DNA of 64,000 nt from Rhinopithecus roxellana (lineage: Eukaryota > Chordata > Mammalia > Primates > Cercopithecidae), in assembly GCF_007565055.1 (NCBI RefSeq), contig NC_044559.1:103190759-103254758 (forward strand), written 5' to 3'. Positions 45,973 to 58,568 of this stretch are shown here, piece by piece. The notes under the pieces are model-generated. The model saw only the letters and a list, made by a program, of their open reading frames with translations. It had not been told where the DNA came from and made no database searches. Position numbers and translations under genes: made by a program. Each line of letters starts with the position of its first letter. Position 1 is the stretch's first letter.

Positions 45973-47049
45973 TCCTTCATCGGTATTTTTATGCTATCAG
46001 TAATAAATTAACAGTTAAGAAAAAAAATTTTATAGATAAGAAATATAGTATTTTCCTTCCATATCTCATTTTTTATTTTACCATGTCCAAGTTGTTACTG
46101 TAGAGAGAATTTTTATTTTATTTTAGAGTGTAGCAGATAACTCTTTAAATAATTGGTGTGATTGTTCAGTCAATTTAAGTTTTTTTTTTTTTTTAATTCT
46201 TCACTATTCATTCTAGTTTTTGCAGCACCTATGGAATCTATATCCTACTTTTTTATCAGTCAAGTCGGGGGTCTTAGGGAATGATAGTTTTGATAGAACA
46301 GGGATTGATTGTGAAATTGTGAAAGAGGTGTGACTCTCCTGTATAAGATTATAAGTCTAAGAAGCGAAAAGCTTAATATAATTTTTTCACCATTATTTTC
46401 TTTCATACCAGTTCCTGGCATATAATACTTACTTTATAAATATTTGTTGCATGCATACATGAATAAATGAATGCATTAAATAAGAGTTTATTATTTCACT
46501 CTTTTGCTTCAATGGACTTGTGTATTGATGTTGAGCTAGGCATGCCAGCATAAACCTCATAGTTAATTGAATGTTTCCAAAATATTTAGGAGATGGACAT
46601 TGATTCGATTTTATAGCTAGGCTATGGAGCTATGGTACTGAGGGCACAAAGAAATCTCTTGGAAAATGCCAATCGCAAAACTTGGAAATCTGTCTTAATG
46701 GAATTACCAATCCAGGAGTAGAGTTATTGAAAAGCAAGATAGACTGATAGTGGCCAGGCAAGATCTGGGTATAGGGGCATACTGTCATCAGGTTTGTGTC
46801 CATGAGTGTCCATGACAGACCTTTAGGCCAGACATTATGTTTACATTTTTATTATCATCATATTTTTCTATATACTGCCTTCATTTCTACATTGAAGTCC
46901 TCCTAGTTTCCAGTAGTTTTTGCTAAATTATTTGATGTGATAAATTTGCTCAATTACTGAACCAGTTTTAAAGCCCTTATCAAGCTACTTTTTTTGCTAG
47001 TGGAGATATTCTTAATGCCTTATTAATTATATGGTGGAGCTTTTGATCC
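45973..47049. other. Unclassified DNA with a likely L2 terminus
   Basis: 46400-46490 ('ccagttcctggcatataata', 'tataaatatttgttgcatgc', 'gaataaatgaatgc') fits an L2 3' end. T-run at 46181-46194. The rest is unrecognised. Confidence 0.45.
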
Positions 47050-47330
47050 ATGTTAATAATAACAGCATGAGTGATAGTGGCTTGCATTTCTGAGCACTTA
47101 CTGTATACACCAGATGCTGCTCTAAATATTTTAACATACTACTTTTCATCTTCATAGTGACTCTATAATTAGGTTGTGTTACAATTTTGATTTAAGCTAC
47201 CAGGAAACTAAGAGGGAGAGAGGTTAATTGGTTTGCCAAAGTTTTCACAGTTAGTAAATATTGAAGCCAAGCATTGACCCCAGGAAGCATGGTTCAGGGT
47301 CAATGTGCTTACTCACTGTTCAACTGCATA
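47050..47330 (-). repeat. MIR SINE, antisense, near full length
   Basis: 'gcacttactgtatacaccag', 'actacttttcatcttcatag', 'aagctaccaggaaactaaga', 'gttaattggtttgccaaagt', 'ttgaagccaagcattgaccc' and 'gcttactcactgttcaactg' give MIR in complete antisense order. Confidence 0.75.
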
Positions 47331-47633
47331 TCTGTTATAACATAGGCTTATTGAGATTTGAAAAGAGTGAGAGCTTAAGATGTAAATTATGGCTAAATAA
47401 AGAAAAGTTTATTAAAGTAATAGGGTTGAGCTAGAAAGAAGAACATAATTGATACATCGAAGGGTTTTCTAAAATAAGAAATATGAGAAAGTATATGCAT
47501 TTATTCTCAACCCATATTGAACATGTACTATATTTCAAGCACTGTCCTTGGTGCTGAGATCTTATTTCTAACATTGGATAAATCTGTGTAAATGCAATAA
47601 TCAAGTTATATATATATTATATTACATATATGT

Positions 47634-47926
47634 ATTTTTTTGGGGGACAAAGCCTAGCTTTATCACCCAGAATGGAGTGCAGCAGCACAGTCTTGGCTCA
47701 CTACTACCTCCACCTTCCGGACTCAAACTATCCTCCTAGGTCAGCTTCCTGAGTAACTGGGACTGCAGGCATGCACCACCATACCCAGGTAAGTTTGGTA
47801 TTTTTTGTAGAGACAGAGTTTTGCCATGTTGATCATGCTGGTCTCAAACTCTGGAGCTCAAGCGATTTGCCTGCCTTGGCCTCCCAAAGTGTTGGGAGTA
47901 GACAATGAGCCACCCTGCCTGGCCTA
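47634..47926 (-). mobile_element. AluJ, antisense
   Basis: 'tttgggggacaaagcctagc' (degraded tail), 'cccagaatggagtgcagcag', 'tttgccatgttgatcatgct', 'cctcccaaagtgttgggagt', 'gagccaccctgcctggcc'. About 18-20% diverged. A TA-rich tract (47605-47632) precedes. Confidence 0.9.
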
Positions 47927-47995
47927 AAATACATTTTAATGAAACAAAAAATTAATCTTCATAGACAATATTTTTGATAACACATTTTCTTACGC

Positions 47996-48462
47996 ATGAT
48001 ACGGTTTCAGTTTGAAGATGTAGAACACCTCTTCATGGTGGTCATGGATTTGTGCTACTCAAGTATCTTCATGATAGCCTGCCATGAAGAGCACAGTTCA
48101 TTAGTAGTCTTTATTCGTAGCACTTTTGGATCTTCCAGCATTCTCGCCAATGATTTGCATTCAGTGGGTTGCTCCAAGCCAAGGACTGAGCATGGAGTTA
48201 CAAGTGCCAAACCACTCTGCCAAAGGACAGACGATGCTTGGGAATTCCCTTTCAGTTTGGCCGAGACTTCCTCAGATCTGCATTTCAGTCTGAAACTTTT
48301 ATACCTAATTTTTCCCTCTCTTCTTTCACAGGTTTTAGAGCTGCATCTTGGTAGGGAGGCTGCTTTTGTCTGCTCCCTCTCTCCTTTAGCTTTTTGGGGC
48401 ATATCCCTCAATAAATATCGAGGATTTCTGAACCCATTGTGATGTCTGTTTCTCAAAGGCAC
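47996..48462. other. LTR-like unclassified segment with open frames on both strands
   Basis: Plus frame 47996-48442 (148 codons) and minus frame 48055-48462 (135 codons) overlap nearly fully. Neither shows a domain. 'gcatatccctcaataaatat' near 48400 has an AATAAA and the C/T-rich lead 'ctccctctctcctttagctt', as in the R region of some ERVL LTRs. It could be an old LTR. I cannot name it. Confidence 0.35.
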
Positions 48463-49608
48463 TGACTGCCATGCTATATGAATTTAGAGTCTTTTGCAAC
48501 AAGAATTTCATGATCTTTTATGCATACTCTTTATGTGCCACTTAATTCAATCAGAATTCCAACAGCGTATTTGACTGTATAAGATTATTCACCAGGCAAG
48601 GCCTGAGTACAGGGGCACATTATCATCAGGCATTCATGGGGACATTACTTCCTTTAACATTCTCTTTCAAGACAGGGAAGTGCCATACATAACAAAGAAG
48701 AAAGTGCCTTTAAACAAGCCTTTTGAATTGTTTACTTCCTTTTGATGCTAAGTGTTTGTCCGAGACAGTCATAAAAAATTGTAAATATTTCAATTAGATT
48801 TATAAAAATATGATTTTCTTCCAGGCATAGCATACATTCAACCTTAATATTAAGCATTAAAATGACAAAAACCACATTACAGAAAATCAGAGTACCACTT
48901 GTCTGTCTTCATGATTATAGATTTCTGTCCTTTCACTGTTTCCTTTTTAAAAAAGGCCATATTCACCCTCAGCACTTCCTATTTATGTGCCTCATCCATA
49001 CCCTAATTAAAAACTGATGGAAAAGCCCACCTGCAGAGCATCACCATCCCTCTGTGGCTCTTAACCCTCTATTTCACCTGTTTCATTATAGGATGCAAAA
49101 CACAAAACTCTGGCAGTCTACAGATGACAGAAATAATCACTCTAAAATAAATTTCATGTCATTTTTTTTTTAATTAGCAAGGATGTTTTTAGCGAATTAT
49201 TATTGCTCAATGTGTTTAAGAAGTAGATGCAGCTTGTAATGAATCACATTCTTCTAATTTCCTAGTTTTTCTCACTAACCAGCAAATTATAAAAGACCTT
49301 ATCAAGTCTCCCTAGCTATTTTGGGCCCTCAGCTCTGCTGGTTATTCTTACCAGGATTGATTTCTCTGGTAAATATAATCTTCATAAATCCAGACAGAAG
49401 AAAGTTAACAGTCTTTGTTTTGCAGAATTGTATGGGATTTTATTGATAAATAGCATTCAAGATGCCATAGGAAGTTGAGAGGAGGAATTGAAACCTGATT
49501 CTGTGAAAAAGTCTTCATGAGAAAGACTTCATAAGTTCCAAATTTATATTAATTTCCTAAGCCTCCTCACCAGTCTAACATGGGGGTCACCCACATCTGT
49601 AAGAATAT
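48463..49608. other. Unclassified AT-rich DNA
   Basis: No recognised element or coding potential. Confidence 0.5.
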
Positions 49609-49617
49609 GAAAGACTA

Positions 49618-49930
49618 GGCCAGCCATGATGAATGATGCTTATAGGCATTTTGAAAGCATGAGGCGGGAAGATCATTTGAGGCCAGGAGTTTGAGATCAA
49701 CCTCGACAACATAGTGAGACTTTGTCTCTACAAAAAATTAAAAACAAAATTAGCTGGGTGTGGTGGTGCGGGCCTGTAGTTCCAGGTACTTGGAAGGCTG
49801 AGGTGGGAGGATTGCTTAAGCCCAGAAGTTCAAGGCTGCAGTGAGCTGTGATCATGCCATTTAACTTCAGCCTGGCAGCCTGGGCCGCAGAGCAGGATCA
49901 TGCCTCTGATAAAAAAAAAAAAAAAAAAGT
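49618..49930 (+). mobile_element. AluJ with A-tail
   Basis: 'ggccagccatgatgaatgat', 'gaggccaggagtttgagatc', 'aaaattagctgggtgtggtg', 'gttcaaggctgcagtgagct', then an 18-base A-run. Possible duplication 'gaaagacta' (49609-49617) / 'gagagacta' (49931-49939). Confidence 0.92.
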
Positions 49931-50173
49931 GAGAGACTAAAGGCAGATGGAGGAAGAGAAAGAGACTATTCAAACAAGGACAAAACCACTTATACCACAA
50001 TACTGGCCAATCATCTTATTATTTTCACAGTGTTCTATTTTTGCCAATCTCAACGTATCTTTTGCATACAAGAGGGTCATAATAAATAATAGGCAAGAAA
50101 GATGCATAAAATCTTTGGCAGAATCATTGAACAATCAGATAGAATATTAGAATAATTAAAAACAATCTAGAGC

Positions 50174-50405
50174 AGGTGTTGTCATACTATGACTTGTAGA
50201 CCAAATCTAACCTGCCACCTGTTTCTGTTAAAAAAATGTTATTGGAACATAGACATGTCCATTTATTTATGTATTACTGATATATATGTATTACTTTCAC
50301 ACTGATGCAGAAGAGTTGAGTAGTTGCAGCAGAGACCATCTGGCCCTCAAAGCCTAAAGTATTTACTACCTGGCCCTTTAGGGGAAAAGTTTGTTGATCC
50401 CTAGT
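50174..50405. mobile_element. hAT-Charlie MITE (MER58/MER33-like)
   Basis: 'ttgtagaccaaatctaacct', 'gttattggaacatagacatg', 'agaagagttgagtagttgca', 'ctggccctcaaagcctaaag' and 'gttgatccctagtct' match the short hAT family beginning 'caggggtcagcaaac' and ending in its inverted copy. Both ends are decayed. Confidence 0.75.
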
Positions 50406-52599
50406 CTAAAGACATATCTAAGAATGCAATTCAATCATGGCAGGAGAAAGTTTTCCTGACTAATGAGAAATATATTCAATTAATACCACATCACCCATGT
50501 GAATATAAACAATATCCTTGATTATGTCTGAATAACATATGTAGAGTTTATTTCTTTAAGAAAATGTTTACGTAATGCTCATGCAATTTTCAAACTTCTA
50601 AGATAAAATAATTTAAATTATCTGGATTATAAACAGGAAACAGTACATATCACTTTTAGTTATGATAATGACCTATATAATTGAGACTTTCTGTTTCATA
50701 AGCTTGGTGAATAAAGGTTCACTGATTACTGTGGCCTTTTCTCAGAGTGACATGAGCAAAGACAACTAACTTTTCATTTCTCTGCCACTTTTTCTGCCTT
50801 TGATAGACTCTATTAGTCAAGTGAACTGAAAATGATGACGTAGTAATATGTAAAATAATGTCTCTGCTCTGTCAACAAAATTGAAAATTTGTATATGTCT
50901 GCAACTTTACTGATATTTCCTTTTCTGTTTGCTTTACAATTTTCCTTTAAAAGAAAAATGAAACAAAATTATATATACCAAAACACCACTTACCATTTCT
51001 CTCAGCCCTCCCTATATCCTTTAAAGTTGGTATATATCACTCTCATGTATTTGTAACACTGTATTCTATTGCTTTATGTGTGTTCAATTTTACATTAACA
51101 AAGTCATACTGAGAACATGCTTGCAACTGAATGTTCTAATGAATATTGTTTTTAGTATTTATCTTTGTTAATATATTTAAATCTAATTCATTCCTTTTAT
51201 CCTGAACTGAAGTAGCCAAAGCCAAGAATAAACATTGTTTTAAGAACTTTAGAAATATTAAAACTTTTATTTTGATTACTTTAATGTTGATAAACCTCTT
51301 TATGTCTAAGCCACTGCATTTAGTCATTCTTCTACTGAGAATTAGTTTGTTCCATTTATTTATTATTTATACAAATGGGCACAGTGAATATCTTTATACA
51401 TCTCTTTATTTTACACTTTCTTTGCACATCACTTTCTTATAAAGAAAACAAGAGTTTCTTTAGTATACTCACTTTAGAGTGTGTGCTCTTTAAAACGACT
51501 AACTATTACCAAGTGACTCTTTCAAGTTGTCCCACCAGCATGGTTGTTCTCAAAAATTTGCATTTTTCTCATTGCTAAAATAAATAGATTTTAGTATTGT
51601 CCAATTATTTTCTCTTATGCGAATTGTCCCTTTATAAACTTTTTCTCTGTTTTCTTTTTTTTTTTTTTTTTTCTGTTGTGTTGTCTCTTCTCGGCAGATG
51701 AAAGAAACGCTTCAAAACTTTTCTATATTAATGCATTGTCCGTTATTTATATGGATATATTTAGAAATGTAGACATTTGACCATTTAAAAACTGCATAAT
51801 AATCAATATTGTTCAGCCTAAGAACCACACATATCTTCTGCAGTCTATGAATTATCTAGCAACTTTTTATGTGAGACAACTATGCTTAAGCATAGGATGA
51901 TAGGGCCAAGTTTTGCGTAAGGGCACTTATGAATAAACTCTCTAATTACCCGAGCTCTATGTCGAGGGAAGCCTCCTAATTGTGATGCAGAAAGAAAAAG
52001 TTCAAACAGTATGGTGGCCCTGAGCTGAGAAGGCAGAGATTAGAATCTTGTCAGGTAAAGCAGCTGAAATCTGCAATCACTAGAAAGCAGCTGAACAATG
52101 AAAATAGAGGGAGAGAGGACGAAGCAGAAGTCTGCATGGAGGCTCTCTACAAGGCCTTGGCTGTGGGTAGTATCATGGTTTCTCCAGAGGAGATTGTGTG
52201 AAATTATCAGCTGCTCTTGGGTTGAGAGGAGAACAAAATAAATAGAAGTCAATCAATGTGATAGCAGACAGTTGAATTCCAGCACAGCCAGAGTTAATAG
52301 ACAGACCTTGTTAATACGTGGATATTTAATTGATATGGCAGAAAGATCATGCCTTTGACATAAGGCCCACATTATATAATAAGGCCTACTTTAGACTTCC
52401 CTAAATCTTAAAACATAGCCAAACCAAAATATGTGAGATAGTAAGAACCAGCAATTTGAACCCTCGCAAGTTAGAAGAGGCAAATCCATTCTAACACAAC
52501 ATAAATCTAAGCCTGTATACGTTTAAAAAGTTCAATCAATAGTTGCCTAGGGAAGAAAAATCAACACTATGCAGAGAAAGATAACAGAATGCATAATCT
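50406..52599. other. Unclassified AT-rich DNA, possible old L1 piece
   Basis: 51360-51580 ('gggcacagtgaatatcttta', 'gttgtcccaccagcatggtt') faintly resembles antisense old L1 3' sequence. A long T-run lies at 51656-51672. The rest is unrecognised. Confidence 0.4.
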
Positions 52600-53990
52600 T
52601 TATAATATATCAATTATAATATCCAAAATATAATAAAAATACCATTTTTCCAAAGAAATATGAAATATTGATGCATAGCCAAAAAAATATAGAGAGGGAA
52701 TAGAAACACACTCCAAGATGGCTCAGATGTGAGACTTAGGAGACAAATTTTAAAACAATATTATAAGTTCATTCGAGGACTTCAAGAAAAAATAAGTTAG
52801 TCTTAATGACTAACTACATAAAGAACCTCAGTAGAGAAATAGAAATTAAAAATGCAACAAAATGGAAATACTAAAGAAGTGATGCAATAACTGTAGTGGA
52901 AAGTTTACAGTGGGCTTAATAGTAGCTGGGAGTAGCTTTTTGTAAAAAAATGGAAAGTTAAATATAAATCAAAAGGCAGTATAAGATAATTGGGGATTGT
53001 ATAACTCGTTAGTTAATTCTATCAGAAGAGTGTAGAATAAAATTTGAAAACAAAACAAATGAAAGTAAAATAGGGCCATATTGACATATGAGCCCTATTA
53101 GGCCAATAATTACATTAGATATATATGGACTAAACATTCCAATTTTAAGTCAGAAATTGTCAGGCAATTAAAAGACAAAACAACTATCAGAGATGTAATC
53201 AGATGTGCTTTAAATATAGAGGTGAAAGAAAGAGGAAAAAAAGATATACCATGCAAACACTATACAGAAGAAAGATATGGCTATATTAATATCAGCCAAA
53301 GTAGGCTTCAAGACAAGAAATGCTATCAGAGGATATTTCACTTGCTAAAGAAACAATTTATCAAAAAGACCTAACACTCCTAGATGTAAGTGTAAAAGCT
53401 CTATAACAATATTTATAAAACAAAACATATATGACAAATCCCCAGTGAGAGAAAAAGAGACAAATAAATTTTCAGGGTTGAGAATTTTAAGCCACTCTTC
53501 CCAGTATTTGATAAAATGAGTAAGGATCTGATCAAAACTGTCAACCGATCTCATTTAATTTTTCATATCACTGGATATAAAAACTACAGAATATGTATTC
53601 AAGTGCATATGGAATATTTATCAAGATAGACCATATGTTGGGCCATAGCACAAATCTTAATATATTTCAACTGATATAAATACAGCACAGTAGTTCTCTG
53701 AAAAGAATGGAATTACATTAAAGATAAAAAATCTAGAACATTCCCCAGTATTTGGAATTATGTAACGTACTCTTATTAAAAGTTATACAGTAAGAAAATT
53801 AGAAAATATTTTCAGCTCAAAGTATTTTCAGCTTGACATATCTTAAGAGGAGTTTTTAATGAAACACAAGTTCATAAAAAACTCGTATTAAGATATGTCA
53901 AGCTCTCTGAAAATAATAAAATTAAATTAGAAACCAAAACTCTAGACAGTTCCAACATTTTAAAATTATATAACATACTTATTTGATTTC
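52600..53990 (+). mobile_element. Very old L1 (L1M/HAL1-like), ORF1-ORF2 start, sense
   Basis: 'gacttaggagacaaatttta' and 'gaggacttcaagaaaaaata' recall old L1 ORF1. Then 'gatagaccatatgttgggcc', 'atggaattacattaaagata' and 'ccccagtatttggaattatg' match the ORF2 endonuclease segment (agatagaccatatgctgggcca ... ggaattaaactagaaatc). Strongly decayed, no frame. The right end holds a foldback and a repeated endonuclease block. Confidence 0.6.
53823..53915. repeat. 35 bp foldback inside the old L1
   Basis: Left arm 53823-53857 and right arm 53876-53915 are reverse complements over most of their length. The core 'cttgacatatcttaa' pairs exactly with 'ttaagatatgtcaag'. The outer ends pair tattttcag/ctgaaaata with a 3-4 base bulge, and the inner ends agttttt/aaaaact. 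Loop 18 bases. L1 has no such hairpin, so one arm arose by local copying. Confidence 0.85.
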
Positions 53991-55422
53991 AGATGAAGCA
54001 TTATTGAGATGTATTTAGAGACATAATTTATATAAGTTTCTGCCCAAGGCTTATCTTTGGAGGAAACAGAATAACATGTGTTTATGCATACTCAGAAGAA
54101 AACTCCTTGCTCAACTTGAAAGTTATTTGGTAATAAATGGTAAGACTAAATATTTCCATACACTGTACATATGTATATATATTTGTAATAATGTTTTTAA
54201 ACATTGTTCAGGTAAAATAATGGTGACAGCTTTGTATTAAGGATACATTTTTTAAGTCTGAGAAATAAATTTTAACCAGTATTTTTAAAACGAATATTTC
54301 CTTTTAAAATAAACAGTGCTTTTACTGAAACTGACTATCTCTGTTTCCAAGCCAAGGCAATTTGAAACAGTCTGTTTTATAAGTGTCGTCAGTGGAAGAA
54401 CCCAATTTCCTGACTATGTTGGTTTTCAATGAATAAAAAAAAAAAGTCTCAAAGAAAAGATGATATATTTCTGAAATAGAATAAAAGTAACAAAGAAAAG
54501 TTGAATCAATTGCTGTAGAAAATCTTAGCAAATTTTCAAAAGTAAATTCTTTATAATTAAGTTTTCAACATAGATGCAATATCCAATTTATCCCCTTCCT
54601 TTCAAGGGCATACACTTTTTCTCAAACCTGCTATGAATGTATATAGCTGGGATGATTCATTTTGTTAACCTGAGGTAAACATAGTCACATTTTATAACTT
54701 TTCTCTCAAGATCTAACCTGCCCATATTAATAAGGAGTCCATTCTTTCTCTTTTGTATTTATTCCAAGTCTGAAATTCAGAAATGTTCAAGAATCAAGGA
54801 ACTTTACTCAATCTATCTATTTTATCAATCAATCAAATTGCAATTTTGATATGAATGATATTGATAAGTACTATAATCTTTTCAAGAGGGAGGGTAATAC
54901 TTTTCCTAGTGAGTATAGGTTGTAACTAAGTCTTTTGTATTGTAAAATACAATTTAACCAATGTGCTGATGAATATACAAATGTAATAAACAGAATGCAT
55001 TTGGTGAACTTGTCTTTCTGAAAATTTCCCAGAGCAGAGAGCGTTTAATTTCATTTATTTGTTCATTCAGTCATTTTTTTCATTTATTCATGTGTCCATT
55101 CCAAATAACAAGTATTACATGTCTACTGATGACTGAGAACTCAGTTTTACAAGGCACTTGAAAATTAAAATGGTCCTAAAATATATAACATAAAAATCTA
55201 TCAACTTAACAAGATTTGTAAGAGTTCCAGTTATTAGTATGAGTAATATATTGGAAATATAAAATTATCTATACTAACAATGTATTCTTTTTCATCTTTC
55301 TTTTTACTTACCTATTTCTTTCTATTTTATAGACTTTGATCTCTATTTTAATAAATATGTAACAAAAAGCATCTCACTTATGGCAGATCAAGATTTTTTT
55401 TTAATTTTATAAATTCATTTGT
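53991..55422. other. Unclassified AT-rich DNA
   Basis: No recognised element. A-run at 54436-54447. Confidence 0.5.
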
Positions 55423-55498
55423 TGTGATGGTTAATTTTATGTGTGAATTTGATGTGCCATGGGGTGTCTAGATTAAGCACTATTAATTAATTAATTTA

Positions 55499-55697
55499 TT
55501 TTTTGAGATGTAGTCTTGCTCTGTTGCCCAGGCTGGAGTGCATTGGTGCCATCTCAGCTCACTGTAACCTCTACCACCCCGGTTCAAGCCATTCTCCTGC
55601 CTCAGCCTCTGGAGTAGATGGAGTAACAGGCACCTGCCACCACACCCGACTAATTTTTGTATTTTTAGTAGAGACGGGGTTTCACCGTTGTTGGCCA
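55499..55697 (-). mobile_element. Alu, antisense, 5'-truncated
   Basis: 'ttttttgagatgtagtcttg' to 'gggtttcaccgttgttggcc'. It stops there, so the first 90-95 bp of the Alu (its 5' end, right side here) are missing. AluS-like. A possible 'taagca' duplication occurs in the LTR on both sides. Confidence 0.9.
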
Positions 55698-56111
55698 GAC
55701 TGATTCAGAATGCCTAAGCATTGTTTCTGGATATCTTTGTGAGAGTGTTTCTGAGTGAGATTAGCATTTGAATCAGTGAGCTGAACAAAGTTGACTGCCC
55801 TTCCCAAGGTGGGTGGACATCACCCAATCTGTTAAAGACCTAACAGAAAAAAAAAGAAGGGAGGAATTTACTTTTTTACTTCTGGCCTATCTGCTTGAGC
55901 TGGGACATTGGTCTTTTTTTTTTTTGCCCTTAGAATGTGATTTGCACCACTGGCTCTCCTAAGAGCCACTGCATACTCAAGAGTACGTTCTCAGGCCATT
56001 AGACTCAGACTGAAATGATACCACTAGCACTCTTGGGTCTTCAGTTTATGGAGGGCAGTTCATAGAACTTCTCAGCCTCCATAGTCACATAAGCCAATGC
56101 CTTATAATAAA

Positions 56112-56175
56112 TCTCTCTCTCTCTCTCTGTCTGTACATATATCTATTCATATATAATATATAATATATAATTTTA
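56112..56175. repeat. (TC)n then (TA)n tract in the LTR
   Basis: 'ctctctctctctctctct' followed by TA-rich text, right after the LTR AATAAA. This place is commonly repeat-expanded in the family. Confidence 0.85.
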
Positions 56176-56241
56176 TGTAGTTCTTAATATGTATTGTACA
56201 TCCTATTTGTTCTATTTCTTTGGAGAATTCCGACTAATACA

Positions 56242-57134
56242 CTAAGTATATATTATTAAAAGAAATACTTTCTGGAATAACCAATGTCCAAAACAGCTAA
56301 GTGGAAATTCCCTAGTTAATGCAACTTGCAACTCAGTTGACATTTGGTGAAACTAAGAAGTAGTAAAAATGTTGTCTCCTATCACTGTCAGTAATGTGTA
56401 GTCCATAAGAATGACACTTAGCTCTAGGGCTTTAGAATTGACAGTCATTTCTTTGATAATATAAATTTTAAAATGTACCAGTTCTACAAAAGTAAGTTTA
56501 TTTAGATGAATACATATTTTTTCAATGTAGATATTGGGACTTAATGAGGCATGAATTATAAAATTGAAAACAGTTTAAAATCTCTACTTACAATTCATTC
56601 AGCCTATTGAAATTAAGTATTCCTGCTGGGATAGTTATTAAGGTATTGTTTTTTAGCTCTGAACTCACCTTCTATTTCCTTTATGATTCTGCACCTGGGA
56701 TTCTGAAAACTATATTCTTCCTTTGCCAAAGCCTGTTAAAGTATTCCAATAGGGTGCACTGGAGAGAAAATAAGAAGCAGGAGGTATGAAAAAGAAGTGC
56801 TGCTTCCATTTTGTTTTTTATTATTAGAGTCATCTCAGTAAAGGACCTTCCTATAAACAATAGCAATTCGTTCTAGTGTTTATTTTTTCTCTCTGCTACT
56901 TCCAGATTCAGCCTTTGGAGGGTACCAGCAGCAGTCAGGCAGCGACCTCATCAGATACCTGAGGCCCAGGTCCAGGCCCTCACCTTCACACTTCTAGCTT
57001 CTGATAACACCCGATTCCTCCTTTATTGTCCCAGCCTTAGGAGATAGAGCTGCCTTGCGCAGTTCCTATTCATAACTAAAACTTTGTATGCATAGATTTC
57101 ACAGGTAAGAGAGATTGTGATAACAATACTTATT
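56242..57134. other. Unclassified DNA
   Basis: No recognised repeat. 56900-57060 is locally GC-richer ('gaggcccaggtccaggccct') without a frame of note. Confidence 0.45.
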
Positions 57135-58290
57135 ATCATTTATCTTTTTGATAATAGCCATCTGAATAGGTGTGATATCTTGTTATGGTTTTGAATTGCA
57201 TTTCCCTGATAATAGTTATGATAAGCACTTACTGGCCATTTATATATCTTTGCAAAACTGTTTATTTAGGTCCTTTGCCCACTTTGAAATTGGGTTATTT
57301 TGTTTTATTTTATTTTTATTTTACTCTTCAATTGTTTGAGTTCTTTATATATTTTGGATATTAACCAACATATGTTGGTTTACAGATATTTTCTTCCATT
57401 CCATAGGTTGTTTCTTCATCATATTGATTTTTTTCTTTGTTGTGCAGAGGATGATTTTTGGTTCGACACTATTCAATTTCTGTAGTTTTGCTTTTGTTGC
57501 CTGTGTTTTTGGGGTCATATCCAAAAATTATTTCCCAGAACAGTGTCAAGGAGTTTTTCTCTTACTGTTTTCTTCTATTCATTTTGTAGTTTCAAATCTT
57601 ATGTTTAAGTCTATAATCCATTTTGAGTTGACTTTAGCATGTTGAGTGAAATAAGGGTGCAATTTCAGTCATTTGCATGTGGATATTCAGTTTTCCCAAA
57701 ACCATTTATTAAAGAGAATATCCTTTCCCCATTGTGTATTCTTGGAACTCATGTCAAACATAAGATGACTGTAAATGTCTGAATTTATTTTTGGGCCTTC
57801 TGTTCTGTTTTATTAATCTAGATGTTAATTTTAAGCCAGTACCTTACTCTTTTGATTACTGTAGCCTTGTAATATATATTGTGAAATACGGAAATTTGGT
57901 GCCTCCGGTTTTGTCCCGCTTGCTCAATATTACTTCAGATGTTCATGTCCTTTTGTGGTTCCATATAAATTTTAGGGTCTTTGTTTTTTATTCCTCTGAA
58001 AAATACCATTGGGATTTCTGTAGGGATTTCACTGAATCTTTAAATTGCTTTGTGTAGTATAGACAGTTTAGCAATATTAACTATTCTAATCCATAAACAC
58101 AGGATATCTTTCCATTTGTGTCTTTTCAATTTCTTTCAGCAGTGTTTTAGAGTTTGCAGTGTACAGATATTTTTTCTTCTTAGTTAAATTTACTCCTAAT
58201 TATTGGATTTTTATGCTATTCCAAAAGGGATTGTTTTCTTGATTTATTTTTTAGACAGTTTGCTGTAAGTGTAAACAAATACTGTAAATT
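57135..58290 (-). mobile_element. Old L1 (L1MA/MB) ORF2 fragment, antisense
   Basis: 'gataatagccatctgaatag', 'tttgaattgcatttccctga', 'ggtcctttgcccactttgaa', 'cataggttgtttcttcatca', 'ccattttgagttgactttag', 'cagttttcccaaaaccattt', 'tgattactgtagccttgtaa' and 'ttccatataaattttagggt' run in antisense order through the ORF2 C-terminal half. No 3' UTR on its left and no RT on its right. Confidence 0.88.
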
Positions 58291-58568
58291 AGGTTCATTA
58301 TGCAATAATTACCAAGTTTTCTGAGTCTGGTAAGGCAGAATGTCCACAGGCAACGAGTTACATGAAGATTTGACTTTGTCTGGATGTCCGGGGCAGCTAG
58401 GAGAAGAGCAGCTTCCTGCAGCCATCTCTGCTATGCAAGACTTGAAGACGGTGCAAAAGTCATGCACTTTCTATAATAATGTCATTACAATATAACCCCT
58501 TTATAGTGGAGATTTATATCAAATATAAATTAAAATGTTAGAATTAAAATACATGACTTTAAGATTTT

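Larger units (their letters stand above)
55423..56241 (+). mobile_element. ERVL-type LTR (MLT2-like), split by an Alu
   Basis: 'tgtgatggttaattttatgt' start. After the Alu: 'gattagcatttgaatcagtg', 'aggtgggtggacatcaccca', 'tgcttgagctgggacattgg', 'acttctcagcctccatagtc', 'ccttataataaatctctctc' and end 'ttccgactaataca'. Without the Alu about 620 bp. Belongs to the class whose ends read tgatggttaatttt...ctgactaatac, like the 21374 LTR. Solo LTR. Confidence 0.75.
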
